Shown: in pieces, positions 1 to 6,239 of the stretch | Layout of the letters: each line of letters opens with the position of its first letter | Numbering within the stretch: the first letter of the stretch is position 1 | Source of the DNA: an uncultured Acidimicrobiales bacterium | GTDB taxonomy: Bacteria > Actinomycetota > Acidimicrobiia > Acidimicrobiales > Aldehydirespiratoraceae | Assembly: GCA_951812975.1 (NCBI GenBank) | Contig: CATOTC010000001.1 | Location: 682,001-746,000, forward strand | DNA: 64,000 nucleotides | Direction of reading: 5' to 3' | Translations under genes and position numbers: made by a program | The notes under the pieces: model-generated | Told to the model about the DNA's origin: nothing | What the model saw: the letters and a program-made list of their open reading frames with translations, nothing else | The model's database searches: none

Positions 1-474
1 CTGGGCCCCGAAACCCAGGGCCAGACCACCGATACCGGCACCGGCGATCAAGGGTGCCAAGTCGATGTCGAGCTGGCCCAGGATCATGAACAGGGCCACC
101 ATCCAGACTGCCGCGACACCGATGCTTCGCAGGACCAGCCCGATGGTCTCGGCTCGCGCCGAGGCACGCTTCAGTTCCCTCTCCTCCATCAACAACTTGC
201 CCGGTCCCCGCTCACGAAGAGACTGCAGACGGGGATCCGTCGGTGAGTTGGCGATCGTCTGGGCGAATTTCAGCACCGACTTCTGAAGTAGTTTCGAAGC
301 GATCCAGGCGAGGATGACGATCAGCAGGATTCGGATCGGCCGGTCGAGCAGCCAGTCGGCGCCAGTTGCAAGGAGTTCGTTATTGGTCCATTCGTAGACC
401 TTCTCGCAGATGTAGGAGCTCTCGGCTCCACAGGCATCGAGCAGGTCTCCTGTTTGTGCCAGCAAATTCGTCAT
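1..474 (-). CDS. MscS-family mechanosensitive channel (N-terminal part, runs off window)
   Basis: The first 158 codons of a small-conductance mechanosensitive ion channel, read on the minus strand; the C-terminal part lies beyond the left edge. The protein begins MTNLLAQTGD and has a hydrophobic segment at about residues 46-58 (RPIRILLIVILAWIASKLL), a charged linker, a second membrane segment at about 115-135, and the pore-lining glycine/alanine-rich motif GAGIGGLALGFGAQ at the truncated end, which is diagnostic of MscS. It should gate ion efflux on hypo-osmotic shock in the inner membrane. The start is the ATG six bases after a TAGTCT -10 box, so the mRNA is probably leaderless. It is divergent from the molybdate operon. 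Confidence 0.9.
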   Translation of the reverse strand, partial: MTNLLAQTGDLLDACGAESSYICEKVYEWTNNELLATGADWLLDRPIRILLIVILAWIASKLLQKSVLKFAQTIANSPTDPRLQSLRERGPGKLLMEERELKRASARAETIGLVLRSIGVAAVWMVALFMILGQLDIDLAPLIAGAGIGGLALGFGAQ

Positions 475-480
475 GGATTG

Positions 481-501
481 AGACTACGGCCCCAAGGGGC
501 C
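481..501 (-). promoter_or_regulatory. Leaderless promoter of the MscS gene with an adjacent perfect palindrome
   Basis: On the minus strand a TAGTCT -10 box (481-486) lies 6 bases from the ATG. Directly upstream of it is the perfect palindrome GGCCCCAAGGGGCC (488-501), placed where an operator or spacer-region regulator would sit. On the plus strand the same palindrome is followed by a short T run, so a weak hairpin terminator is an alternative reading. Confidence 0.4.
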
Positions 502-551
502 TTTCGGGTGGGCTTCCCAGCGGGGGGTCTACTCTCCTAGTTTTACCGCAG

Positions 552-572
552 ATCATAGGTTTATTGTATGAT
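552..572 (+). promoter_or_regulatory. Molybdate operon promoter and candidate autoregulatory operator
   Basis: ATCATA (552-557) and TATGAT (567-572) form a perfect 6-bp inverted repeat with a 9-base spacer. TATGAT is also a near-consensus -10 box that ends 8 bases before the first ATG of the operon, so the transcript is predicted to be leaderless. An inverted repeat overlapping the -10 is what would be expected for repression by the HTH-Mop protein encoded immediately downstream. That regulator-operator link is inference. Confidence 0.5.
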
Positions 573-580
573 TTAGCCTC

Positions 581-970
581 ATGTACAAGTTTCGTATGGG
601 AGAAGCAGCGCAATTGCTGGGCGTAAGCGTCGATACGGTTCGGCGCTGGGCAGACCAGGGACGGGTCGAAACTCAACGTACGCCGGGGGGACAACGAGAA
701 ATCGCCGGGCCGGCGCTGGCCCGTCTGGCACTCGAATTGGGCGAATCGCCGCACGACGAAACCCGCTCCGTGTCGGCGCGCAACAGATTTCCTGGGCTGG
801 TGACCCGGGTGGTCCGCGACACCGTGATGGCACAGGTCGAGATACAGGCCGGGCCCCACCGAGTCGTGTCGCTCATCTCGACAGAAGCAGCCGACGACCT
901 CGGCCTCGAACCTGGAGTCAGGGCCGTGGCCTCAATCAAGTCGACTGCAGTCATAATCGAACGAGCCTGA
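581..970 (+). CDS. ModE-like molybdate regulator: MerR/excisionase-type HTH fused to a Mop (TOBE) domain
   Basis: A 129-residue protein with two domains. Residues 6-42 form a MerR/excisionase-type helix-turn-helix with the typical sequence LGVSVDTVRRWADQG. Residues 64-129 form one Mop/TOBE domain (starting SARNRFPGLV, ending in the TAVIIERA strand), the fold that binds molybdate or tungstate oxyanions. It therefore looks like a molybdate-sensing transcription factor. It is the first gene of the operon, overlaps modA by one base (TGATG), and follows a promoter whose -10 box lies inside an inverted repeat. The downstream ModC lacks the usual C-terminal TOBE domain, so this protein may supply the only Mop domain of the locus. 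Classical ModE has a winged helix plus two Mop domains, so this is an analogue rather than an orthologue. Confidence 0.85.
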   Translation: MYKFRMGEAAQLLGVSVDTVRRWADQGRVETQRTPGGQREIAGPALARLALELGESPHDETRSVSARNRFPGLVTRVVRDTVMAQVEIQAGPHRVVSLISTEAADDLGLEPGVRAVASIKSTAVIIERA

Positions 971-1767
971 TGGCCTGGACCCTCAAGAAGATGATGCCTG
1001 TGATCGCGCTGGTCTGGCTGGTCCCGGCATGTTCGTCGGACAACGGCGAGACCGTGATCTTCGCGGCGTCATCGCTGGCCGCGGTCACCGACGACATCGA
1101 CACTGCGCTCGAAGCCGACGGGGACGACCCGCCCGAATGGGTGCTGGCCGCAAGCTCCCGACTCATCGCGCAGGTCCGCGACGGAGCAAGACCAGACGTC
1201 ATCATCTCCGCCGATAACACGCAGCTGAGGGGAATCCTCGATCTGGGTTATGTCGTCGTAAATGAACCGCGGATAACCAACCGGCTGGTGTTGGCGGTGG
1301 CCGACGGCAACCCCGCACAGATGACCAGCATCGACGACCTGAGCCTGGACGGGCCCTTGATCGGGCTGTGCGCGCCCGAAGTCCCCTGCGGTGCCGCCGC
1401 GCTGCGAATCGCCACCGAGTTCGGCATCACCATGCGCCCCGACACCGCCGAACCCAACGTCCGCGCCCTGGCACAGAAACTCGCCAACGGGGAACTCGAC
1501 GCCGGACTCGTCTATGCCACCGACGCCCGCAGCCTTGGACTCCACACGATCGCCGACGCCCGAATCGCCCACAGCAACGACTGCTCCAACCCAGCAGTCA
1601 CGAAATACGGAATCGCCGCGCTCGCTGCCTCCTCCGCCGGTGACACCTCCTCCGCCGGTGACACCTCCTCCGCCGGTGACGAAGGGCGCCCAAAGGTGCA
1701 CGTCGAGCAGTACCTGCCGACCGAGGCACTGCAACGAGGCGGGTTCGAACTGGGGCTCTGCCGATGA
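970..1767 (+). CDS. modA: Molybdate ABC transporter substrate-binding lipoprotein
   Basis: A 265-residue periplasmic-binding protein of the ModA family. The N-terminus is a lipoprotein signal ending in LVPAC, with the lipidated Cys at residue 21. The mature part contains the ModA hallmark FAASSLAAVTDDI followed by ASSRLIAQV, which form the oxyanion site, and the C-terminal LANGELDAGLVYATDA region. An unusual insert follows residue 218: three perfect copies of the hexapeptide SSAGDT, the last ending in SSAGDE, encoded by an 18-bp tandem repeat just before the last beta strand. The gene overlaps the regulator by one base and modB by four (ATGA), so translation of the operon is coupled. It should deliver molybdate to ModBC. 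Confidence 0.93.
   Translation: MAWTLKKMMPVIALVWLVPACSSDNGETVIFAASSLAAVTDDIDTALEADGDDPPEWVLAASSRLIAQVRDGARPDVIISADNTQLRGILDLGYVVVNEPRITNRLVLAVADGNPAQMTSIDDLSLDGPLIGLCAPEVPCGAAALRIATEFGITMRPDTAEPNVRALAQKLANGELDAGLVYATDARSLGLHTIADARIAHSNDCSNPAVTKYGIAALAASSAGDTSSAGDTSSAGDEGRPKVHVEQYLPTEALQRGGFELGLCR
1628..1681 (+). repeat. Three 18-bp tandem repeats inside modA
   Basis: The unit CCTCCTCCGCCGGTGACA is repeated three times head to tail, with one base change at the very end. It encodes SSAGD(T/E) hexapeptides. The repeat keeps frame at any copy number, so it can expand or contract without disrupting ModA. Confidence 0.9.
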
Positions 1768-2549
1768 TCGGCTTCCGGCGCGCCCCCGCAACGCTGCTGG
1801 TCCCGGCGACGCTGGCCGTTGCGCTGCTGGTCGTTCCACTCGTGGGACTGTTGCAGCGCGCTCCGTGGTCGTCGCTGGGCTCTCGACTCGTCGACGACGC
1901 GGTCCTCGAAGCCGTCAGGGTCTCGCTCATCGTCAGCTTCAGCGCGGCAGGGCTCTGCCTGGCCTTGGGTCTGCCCCTGGCGTGGGTTCTGGCCCGAGTC
2001 GACTTGCCGTTCCCCAGACTCGTACGGGCCGTGGTCCTGTTGCCCATGGTCCTGCCGCCAGTGGTGGCTGGAACGGCTCTGCTGTTCGCGCTCGGCCGTC
2101 GAGGTCTCGTGGGCCAGTGGCTCGACAACTGGTTCGGCGTGACCCTTCCATTTACGACGGCGGGCACTGTCCTGGCCGCAACCTTCGTCGCTCTGCCGTT
2201 CTTCGTCACAACGGTCGAAAGCGCTCTCGTTGCACAGGGACGCGACCTCGAAGAGGCCGCCGCGGTCAACGCAGCAGGGCCGATGACAGCTTTCGCAACT
2301 GTCACGGTGCCGTCGATTCGAGGTGCGATCGGTGCTGGTCTGGCGCTCGGCTGGGCCCGCGCGCTGGGCGAGTTCGGGGCCACGATCACCTTCGCGGGAA
2401 GCCTCGGCGGGCGAACCCGCACGCTGCCCCTGCAGACGTTTCTGGCCCTCGAATCCGACCCCGAGTCCGCGGTGGCGATCAGCGTGCTGCTGTTGGCGGT
2501 CAGTCTCGGGGTGCTCATAGCCCTGCGCGGCAGGTGGCTGACCCGATGA
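1764..2549 (+). CDS. modB: Molybdate ABC transporter permease
   Basis: A 261-residue integral membrane permease with about five or six hydrophobic segments. It has the binding-protein-dependent transport signature (EAA loop) EEAAAVNAAGPMTAF followed by GLALGWARALGEFGAT, which docks on the ATPase and is characteristic of ModB/CysT permeases. The start ATG overlaps the modA stop (ATGA), and the stop overlaps the modC ATG in the same way. Length and order match standard modABC operons. Confidence 0.94.
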   Translation: MIGFRRAPATLLVPATLAVALLVVPLVGLLQRAPWSSLGSRLVDDAVLEAVRVSLIVSFSAAGLCLALGLPLAWVLARVDLPFPRLVRAVVLLPMVLPPVVAGTALLFALGRRGLVGQWLDNWFGVTLPFTTAGTVLAATFVALPFFVTTVESALVAQGRDLEEAAAVNAAGPMTAFATVTVPSIRGAIGAGLALGWARALGEFGATITFAGSLGGRTRTLPLQTFLALESDPESAVAISVLLLAVSLGVLIALRGRWLTR

Positions 2550-3202
2550 GCGCCGAAGTTCGTTCGCCGGGGCCCGTTCAGATCGAGGTTCACGGAGTGG
2601 TGAGACGCGAGGACTTCACGCTGTCACTCGATGTTGCTCTCGACCAGGAGCGCACCGCAGTCATAGGCCCCAACGGGGTCGGCAAGACTACCCTGCTGCG
2701 TCTGATCGCGGGGCTCGAACGGCTCAAGACCGGGGAGCTGAAGATCGACGGGCAGGTCGTCGACGACGGTTCGTCGACATTCATCGCCGCCCACCAACGA
2801 AGCGTGGCAGTGGCGTTTCAAGATCACCGGCTGTTCGGTCATCTGCGGATCATCGACAATGTCGCCTATCCCCTGCGTCGAGCAGGACTGAAACGGGCCG
2901 CTGCCCGTGGGCTGGCAGCCGACCACCTAGCCTCGGTCGGACTCAGCGAAGTCGCGATCTCCCGACCCGCACAACTGTCGGGCGGTCAGCGCCAGCGGGC
3001 ATCCATCGCCCGAGCACTCGCCACGCCCGCCCGGGTGCTGCTGCTCGACGAGCCGCTCGCCTCCGTCGACGACCAGAGCCGCACGGCACTGCGAGACCTG
3101 TTGATCAACACCGACCACCGCACGGTCGTCTGGGTGACCCACGACCCCGACGACGCCAAATTCGCCGACACCACCGTCACGCTCCCGTCGAACAACATCT
3201 AG
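2546..3202 (+). CDS. modC: Molybdate ABC transporter ATPase, short form without TOBE domain
   Basis: A 218-residue ABC ATPase. It carries Walker A GPNGVGKTT, Q-loop VAFQDHRLF, signature LSGGQRQR, Walker B VLLLDEPLASVD and H-loop WVTHDPDDA. The chain stops shortly after the H-loop region, whereas typical ModC is about 350 residues with a C-terminal molybdate-binding TOBE domain. I chose the ATG that overlaps the modB stop. The same frame is open far upstream, but that part is read across modA and modB and is not coding. It should power molybdate uptake; product inhibition through a TOBE domain cannot occur in this subunit. Confidence 0.92.
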   Translation: MSAEVRSPGPVQIEVHGVVRREDFTLSLDVALDQERTAVIGPNGVGKTTLLRLIAGLERLKTGELKIDGQVVDDGSSTFIAAHQRSVAVAFQDHRLFGHLRIIDNVAYPLRRAGLKRAAARGLAADHLASVGLSEVAISRPAQLSGGQRQRASIARALATPARVLLLDEPLASVDDQSRTALRDLLINTDHRTVVWVTHDPDDAKFADTTVTLPSNNI

Positions 3203-3234
3203 GCGACGCCCGGGCGCTCCTCTCAAAGAGGCAG

Positions 3235-3240
3235 TACCTT
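3235..3240 (+). promoter_or_regulatory. -10 box TACCTT for the Liv-type ATPase genes
   Basis: TACCTT ends 7 bases before the GTG chosen as the livG start, matching the leaderless spacing seen at many other genes here. No clear -35 element is visible. Confidence 0.35.
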
Positions 3241-3247
3241 GGCCGGG

Positions 3248-4003
3248 GTGACGTTGCTGGAGATCAAGAAGTTGTCGGTCACCTTCGGAGGGGTGCGAGC
3301 GCTCGACAACGTCGACCTCGAACTCGAAGCGGGCACCCTGACCGGGCTGATCGGGCCCAACGGTGCAGGCAAGACCACTTTCATCGATGCCGTGACCGGC
3401 ATGGTCGAGAGCCGCGGGCAGGTGTTGTTCGGCGGAGCCGACATCAGCCATGACGCACCCCACCAACGAGCCGCAAAAGGGCTGCTCAGAACGTTCCAGA
3501 CGCTTGAGTTGTTTGAAGACCTGACCGTGGAGCAGAACCTGCTGGCGGCCGCCGAGCAGACCGGCTGGTGGCAATTCATCAGCGACGCAGTGCGTCGAGG
3601 GGGACCGACGCCGGCCAACACAGTCGTCAACCAGTCTCTAGAGCTCGTCGGGCTAAGCGACGAACGCCGGCGACTTCCCGCAGAACTCAGCCACGGGCAG
3701 CGACGACTCGTCGGGTTGGCGCGGGCGCTTGCCGCCGGACCGAAACTACTGCTCCTCGACGAGCCGGCCGCGGGACTCGACTCGAACGAGAGCCTCATCC
3801 TCGGACAACAGATCCGCGCGATTGCCGAGACGGGAGTCACCGTCCTGTTGGTCGATCACGACATGAGCCTGATGCTCGACGTCTGCGAAGTCATCACCGT
3901 GCTCGACTTCGGCAAGATCATCGCTTGCGGCTCGCCCCAGCAGATCCAAGACGACCCCGCTGTTGTAGCCGCCTACCTCGGCAAGGTCGCGCAGCAGCCG
4001 TGA
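3248..4003 (+). CDS. Branched-chain amino acid-type (HAAT) ABC transporter ATPase, LivG-like
   Basis: A 251-residue ATPase with Walker A GPNGAGKTT, the LivG-type signature LSHGQRRLVGLARAL, Walker B LLLLDEPAAGLD and H-loop LLVDHDMSLML. The internal RTFQTLELFEDLTVEQNLL segment is typical of LivG. I chose the GTG that lies 7 bases after TACCTT over a TTG three codons upstream. The next ATPase gene starts inside this stop codon (GTGA), so the two are co-translated. The substrate is unknown: this family carries amino acids, urea, amides and aromatic or lipid-derived acids. Confidence 0.9.
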   Translation: MTLLEIKKLSVTFGGVRALDNVDLELEAGTLTGLIGPNGAGKTTFIDAVTGMVESRGQVLFGGADISHDAPHQRAAKGLLRTFQTLELFEDLTVEQNLLAAAEQTGWWQFISDAVRRGGPTPANTVVNQSLELVGLSDERRRLPAELSHGQRRLVGLARALAAGPKLLLLDEPAAGLDSNESLILGQQIRAIAETGVTVLLVDHDMSLMLDVCEVITVLDFGKIIACGSPQQIQDDPAVVAAYLGKVAQQP

Positions 4004-4743
4004 CCACCACCCGACCAGCGGAAGCCACACGGCCCAAACCCGCGCTGACCCTTACCGGAGTAAACGCCGGATACTTCGGCGTGCCGGTCGTGCACGGCGT
4101 CAACCTTGAAGTCGCCCCCGGCGAGATCGTTGCCGTGCTCGGACCCAACGGCGCGGGCAAGACCACAACTCTGCGAACCATCTCAGGGCTGTTGCCCATC
4201 CTGAGCGGCACCATAGACGTGCTCGGGAACCCGACCGACAGCCGTCGCCCCCATCACCTGGCTCGACGGGGAGTGTGCCACGTTGCGGAGGACCGTTCGC
4301 TGTTCGAGGGTTTGACTGTGCGCGAGAACCTTCGCCTGGCGCCCGGACTGCGCCACCGACACCGCTCTGCTGCCTACGAACGCGCTGTCGACGTCTTCGC
4401 TGCCCTCGCGCCCCTGATGGATCGGCAGACGGGCCTGCTGTCAGGTGGCGAACAGCAGATGCTGGCGCTGGCCCGAGCGATCGTCTCCGGTCCCCGCCTG
4501 CTGCTGCTCGACGAGTTGAGCCTGGGACTCGCGCCCGTGATCGTGGAGGAGATACTGCCCGTCGTGCGCCGTGTCGCCGACGAGGAGAACACTGCGATCG
4601 TCTTGGTCGAACAACATGTTCAGCTGGCGCTGCAACTCGCCGACCGAGCCGTGGTCATGGCCAAGGGATCGATAGTGCTGGAAGGGGACGCCGCCGATCT
4701 TCGCGCCGACGTGTCCACGATCCAGTCCGGCTATCTGAGCTAG
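4000..4743 (+). CDS. Branched-chain amino acid-type (HAAT) ABC transporter ATPase, LivF-like
   Basis: A 247-residue ATPase with Walker A GPNGAGKTT, LivF-type signature LSGGEQQMLALARAI, Walker B LLLLDELSLGLAP and H-loop VLVEQHVQLALQLADRA. The start is a GTG overlapping the stop of the LivG-like gene; the open frame extends farther upstream but only across the preceding gene. Together the two form the heterodimeric motor of a HAAT transporter whose binding protein and permease lie beyond the intervening carotenoid oxygenase gene. Confidence 0.9.
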   Translation: MTTTRPAEATRPKPALTLTGVNAGYFGVPVVHGVNLEVAPGEIVAVLGPNGAGKTTTLRTISGLLPILSGTIDVLGNPTDSRRPHHLARRGVCHVAEDRSLFEGLTVRENLRLAPGLRHRHRSAAYERAVDVFAALAPLMDRQTGLLSGGEQQMLALARAIVSGPRLLLLDELSLGLAPVIVEEILPVVRRVADEENTAIVLVEQHVQLALQLADRAVVMAKGSIVLEGDAADLRADVSTIQSGYLS

Positions 4744-4779
4744 CCGCCCGCTACCAGATGCTGTCGTCGGCGCCGGTCC

Positions 4780-6135
4780 TCAGCGTCCAAGCCAGGAGCC
4801 GTGAGCGCCGTAGGGGACGCGCCGGGGGGTGAACACCCGCGCCACCGGCGGTCCGCTGAAGTCCTGGGCATCGATGATCCGCAACTCGCTGCGGTCCTTC
4901 GTCGGGTCGTAGCCGAACAGCATCGCCCAGCCGTCGTCTTCGGACGAATCAGCGTCGCGTGGGACGAAGAGCGCCTCGCCTCCCGTAACAGCTCCCAGGT
5001 CGTGCACCTCGGCATTGCCGGTGGCCAAGTCGTACTTGTAGATCTCGGTGCCCATCTCGGGATTGTGGGGGTTGCTGCCGAGTTGCATCGTGTAGCCGTA
5101 GCGGGCCGGCAGGCCGAGACGGCGATCATCGACACGGGCGAAGTCGGACTTGCGCGAGTCGATCTCAACTTCAGAAACGGTGCCCGCGCTCAGATCGATC
5201 GTCCAACGCCACAGCGACGCCTTGGCCGAGATGTCGTCGAAGCCTCCCCTCATCGCCCTCTCCGCGCGGCACACAGTCAAAACGATGCAGTCACCCTCTT
5301 CATGCGAGTTGACCGGGTGGAACACGTAGCACGGTTCAATGTCGAACCAAACCACATCGGCATCGGTGCCGGTACGGGGCATCACGCCGAGGCGGGCACC
5401 GTTGTCGGGGTTCCAATAGAACGGACTCTCGCCCTTCATCGCCAGTTCCAGATCGAAGCAGACCGGAAGGTCCATCCACACGACATAGTTCTCGGTGATG
5501 TTGAAATCGTGCATCATCACACCGGTCGGCAGCGTGATCGGTTCGCTCTGCACCAACTCGCCGCCAACCGAGAAACGGTAGTAGCGCAGGTACTCCGGTC
5601 CCAGAACGTTGTACCCGAACGCCAACATCTCACCGGTCGTCGGGCAGATCTTCGGGTGGGCGGTGAACGCGCCGGCGAGGCGGTCACCGAACGTCTGCAC
5701 ACCGACCGTGTTGAGCTCGGCGTCGATCTCCCAGGGATAGTGGACCTCCTCGAGCGCCAGTATCCGTCCCGCGTGCGCCACGACATGGGTGTTGGCAGGC
5801 GAAGCAACCGGGTCCAGCGACACGCTCGTACCACCCGCCTCGAAGTAGGGAGTGCGCACATAGCGGTTGCGGTAGGACGCCCGGCCCTCGTCCAGCTCGA
5901 TCGCGTGGATCATCCCGTGACCGAAGAACCAGTGATCACTCTCTCCGTTGACGGGGTTGAATCCGTTGCGCAGATACAGACCGTTGAGCTCTTCCGGGAT
6001 CGCCCCCTCGACTTCAAGGTCGCCGACGTCCAGTTCATCGATGACCGGCGCGAAGTTGCCGTTCAGGTGCCATCGGGGATCGGCCTCGGCGGTGCTGACG
6101 GAGCTAGTGGAGCGGTCGTCTTCGGTGATAGTCAT
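4780..6135 (-). CDS. Carotenoid cleavage oxygenase (RPE65/CCD family)
   Basis: A 451-residue seven-bladed-propeller oxygenase that cleaves a carbon-carbon double bond of carotenoids, apocarotenoids or stilbene-like substrates. The four iron-binding histidines of the family are recognisable: His160 (FTAHPKI), His209 (MMHDFNI), His273 (YVFHPVNS) and His445 near the C-terminus (YGAHGSW). The N-terminal YLRNGFNP motif and FFGHGMIH are also family hallmarks. I chose the ATG preceded by GAGGG at good spacing over a TTG four codons upstream. The gene is convergent with livF and divergent from the binding-protein gene, sitting in the middle of the transporter locus. The exact substrate cannot be read from sequence; a lignostilbene or apocarotenoid dioxygenase is possible. 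Confidence 0.9.
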   Translation of the reverse strand: MTITEDDRSTSSVSTAEADPRWHLNGNFAPVIDELDVGDLEVEGAIPEELNGLYLRNGFNPVNGESDHWFFGHGMIHAIELDEGRASYRNRYVRTPYFEAGGTSVSLDPVASPANTHVVAHAGRILALEEVHYPWEIDAELNTVGVQTFGDRLAGAFTAHPKICPTTGEMLAFGYNVLGPEYLRYYRFSVGGELVQSEPITLPTGVMMHDFNITENYVVWMDLPVCFDLELAMKGESPFYWNPDNGARLGVMPRTGTDADVVWFDIEPCYVFHPVNSHEEGDCIVLTVCRAERAMRGGFDDISAKASLWRWTIDLSAGTVSEVEIDSRKSDFARVDDRRLGLPARYGYTMQLGSNPHNPEMGTEIYKYDLATGNAEVHDLGAVTGGEALFVPRDADSSEDDGWAMLFGYDPTKDRSELRIIDAQDFSGPPVARVFTPRRVPYGAHGSWLGR

Positions 6136-6159
6136 GTTGTCCCTCAATTCGAATCGGCT

Positions 6160-6193
6160 TGTTAATCCTAGCCCATTGGGTTAACACTGTTAA
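6160..6193. promoter_or_regulatory. Divergent regulatory region with TTAACA/TGTTAA half-sites and the oxygenase promoter
   Basis: TTAACA-C-TGTTAA (6181-6193) is a perfect palindrome, and a third TGTTAA half-site lies at 6160-6165. On the minus strand TTAACA (6188-6193) and TAGGAT (6165-6170) are separated by exactly 17 bases, forming a good housekeeping-type promoter for the carotenoid oxygenase. The palindrome covers its -35 element and lies upstream of the binding-protein start, so one regulator could control both directions. Confidence 0.5.
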
Positions 6194-6226
6194 GTGTCAG
6201 ACGAAATTCGCGGGAAACGGAGTTGT

Positions 6227-6232
6227 TAGAGT
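6227..6232 (+). promoter_or_regulatory. -10 box TAGAGT for the binding-protein gene
   Basis: TAGAGT ends 7 bases before the GTG chosen as start, which predicts a leaderless transcript. Confidence 0.4.
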
Positions 6233-6239
6233 GCCCAGA

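Noticed and set aside
488..501. Rho-independent terminator for a plus-strand gene
   Set aside because: No plus-strand gene ends here; the palindrome sits next to the MscS -10 box, so a regulatory reading fits better.
1391..2545. A long open frame continuing upstream of modC (in all about 600 codons to 3202)
   Set aside because: Its upstream part runs across modA and modB in another frame and is low-complexity Arg/Pro/Ser-rich. The modABC ATGA overlaps and domain content fix modC as starting at 2546.
4801..6165. A 454-codon plus-strand frame opposite the carotenoid oxygenase
   Set aside because: It is the antisense shadow of a well-supported gene, rich in Arg, His and Val with no recognisable domain; GC-rich codon structure produces such frames.
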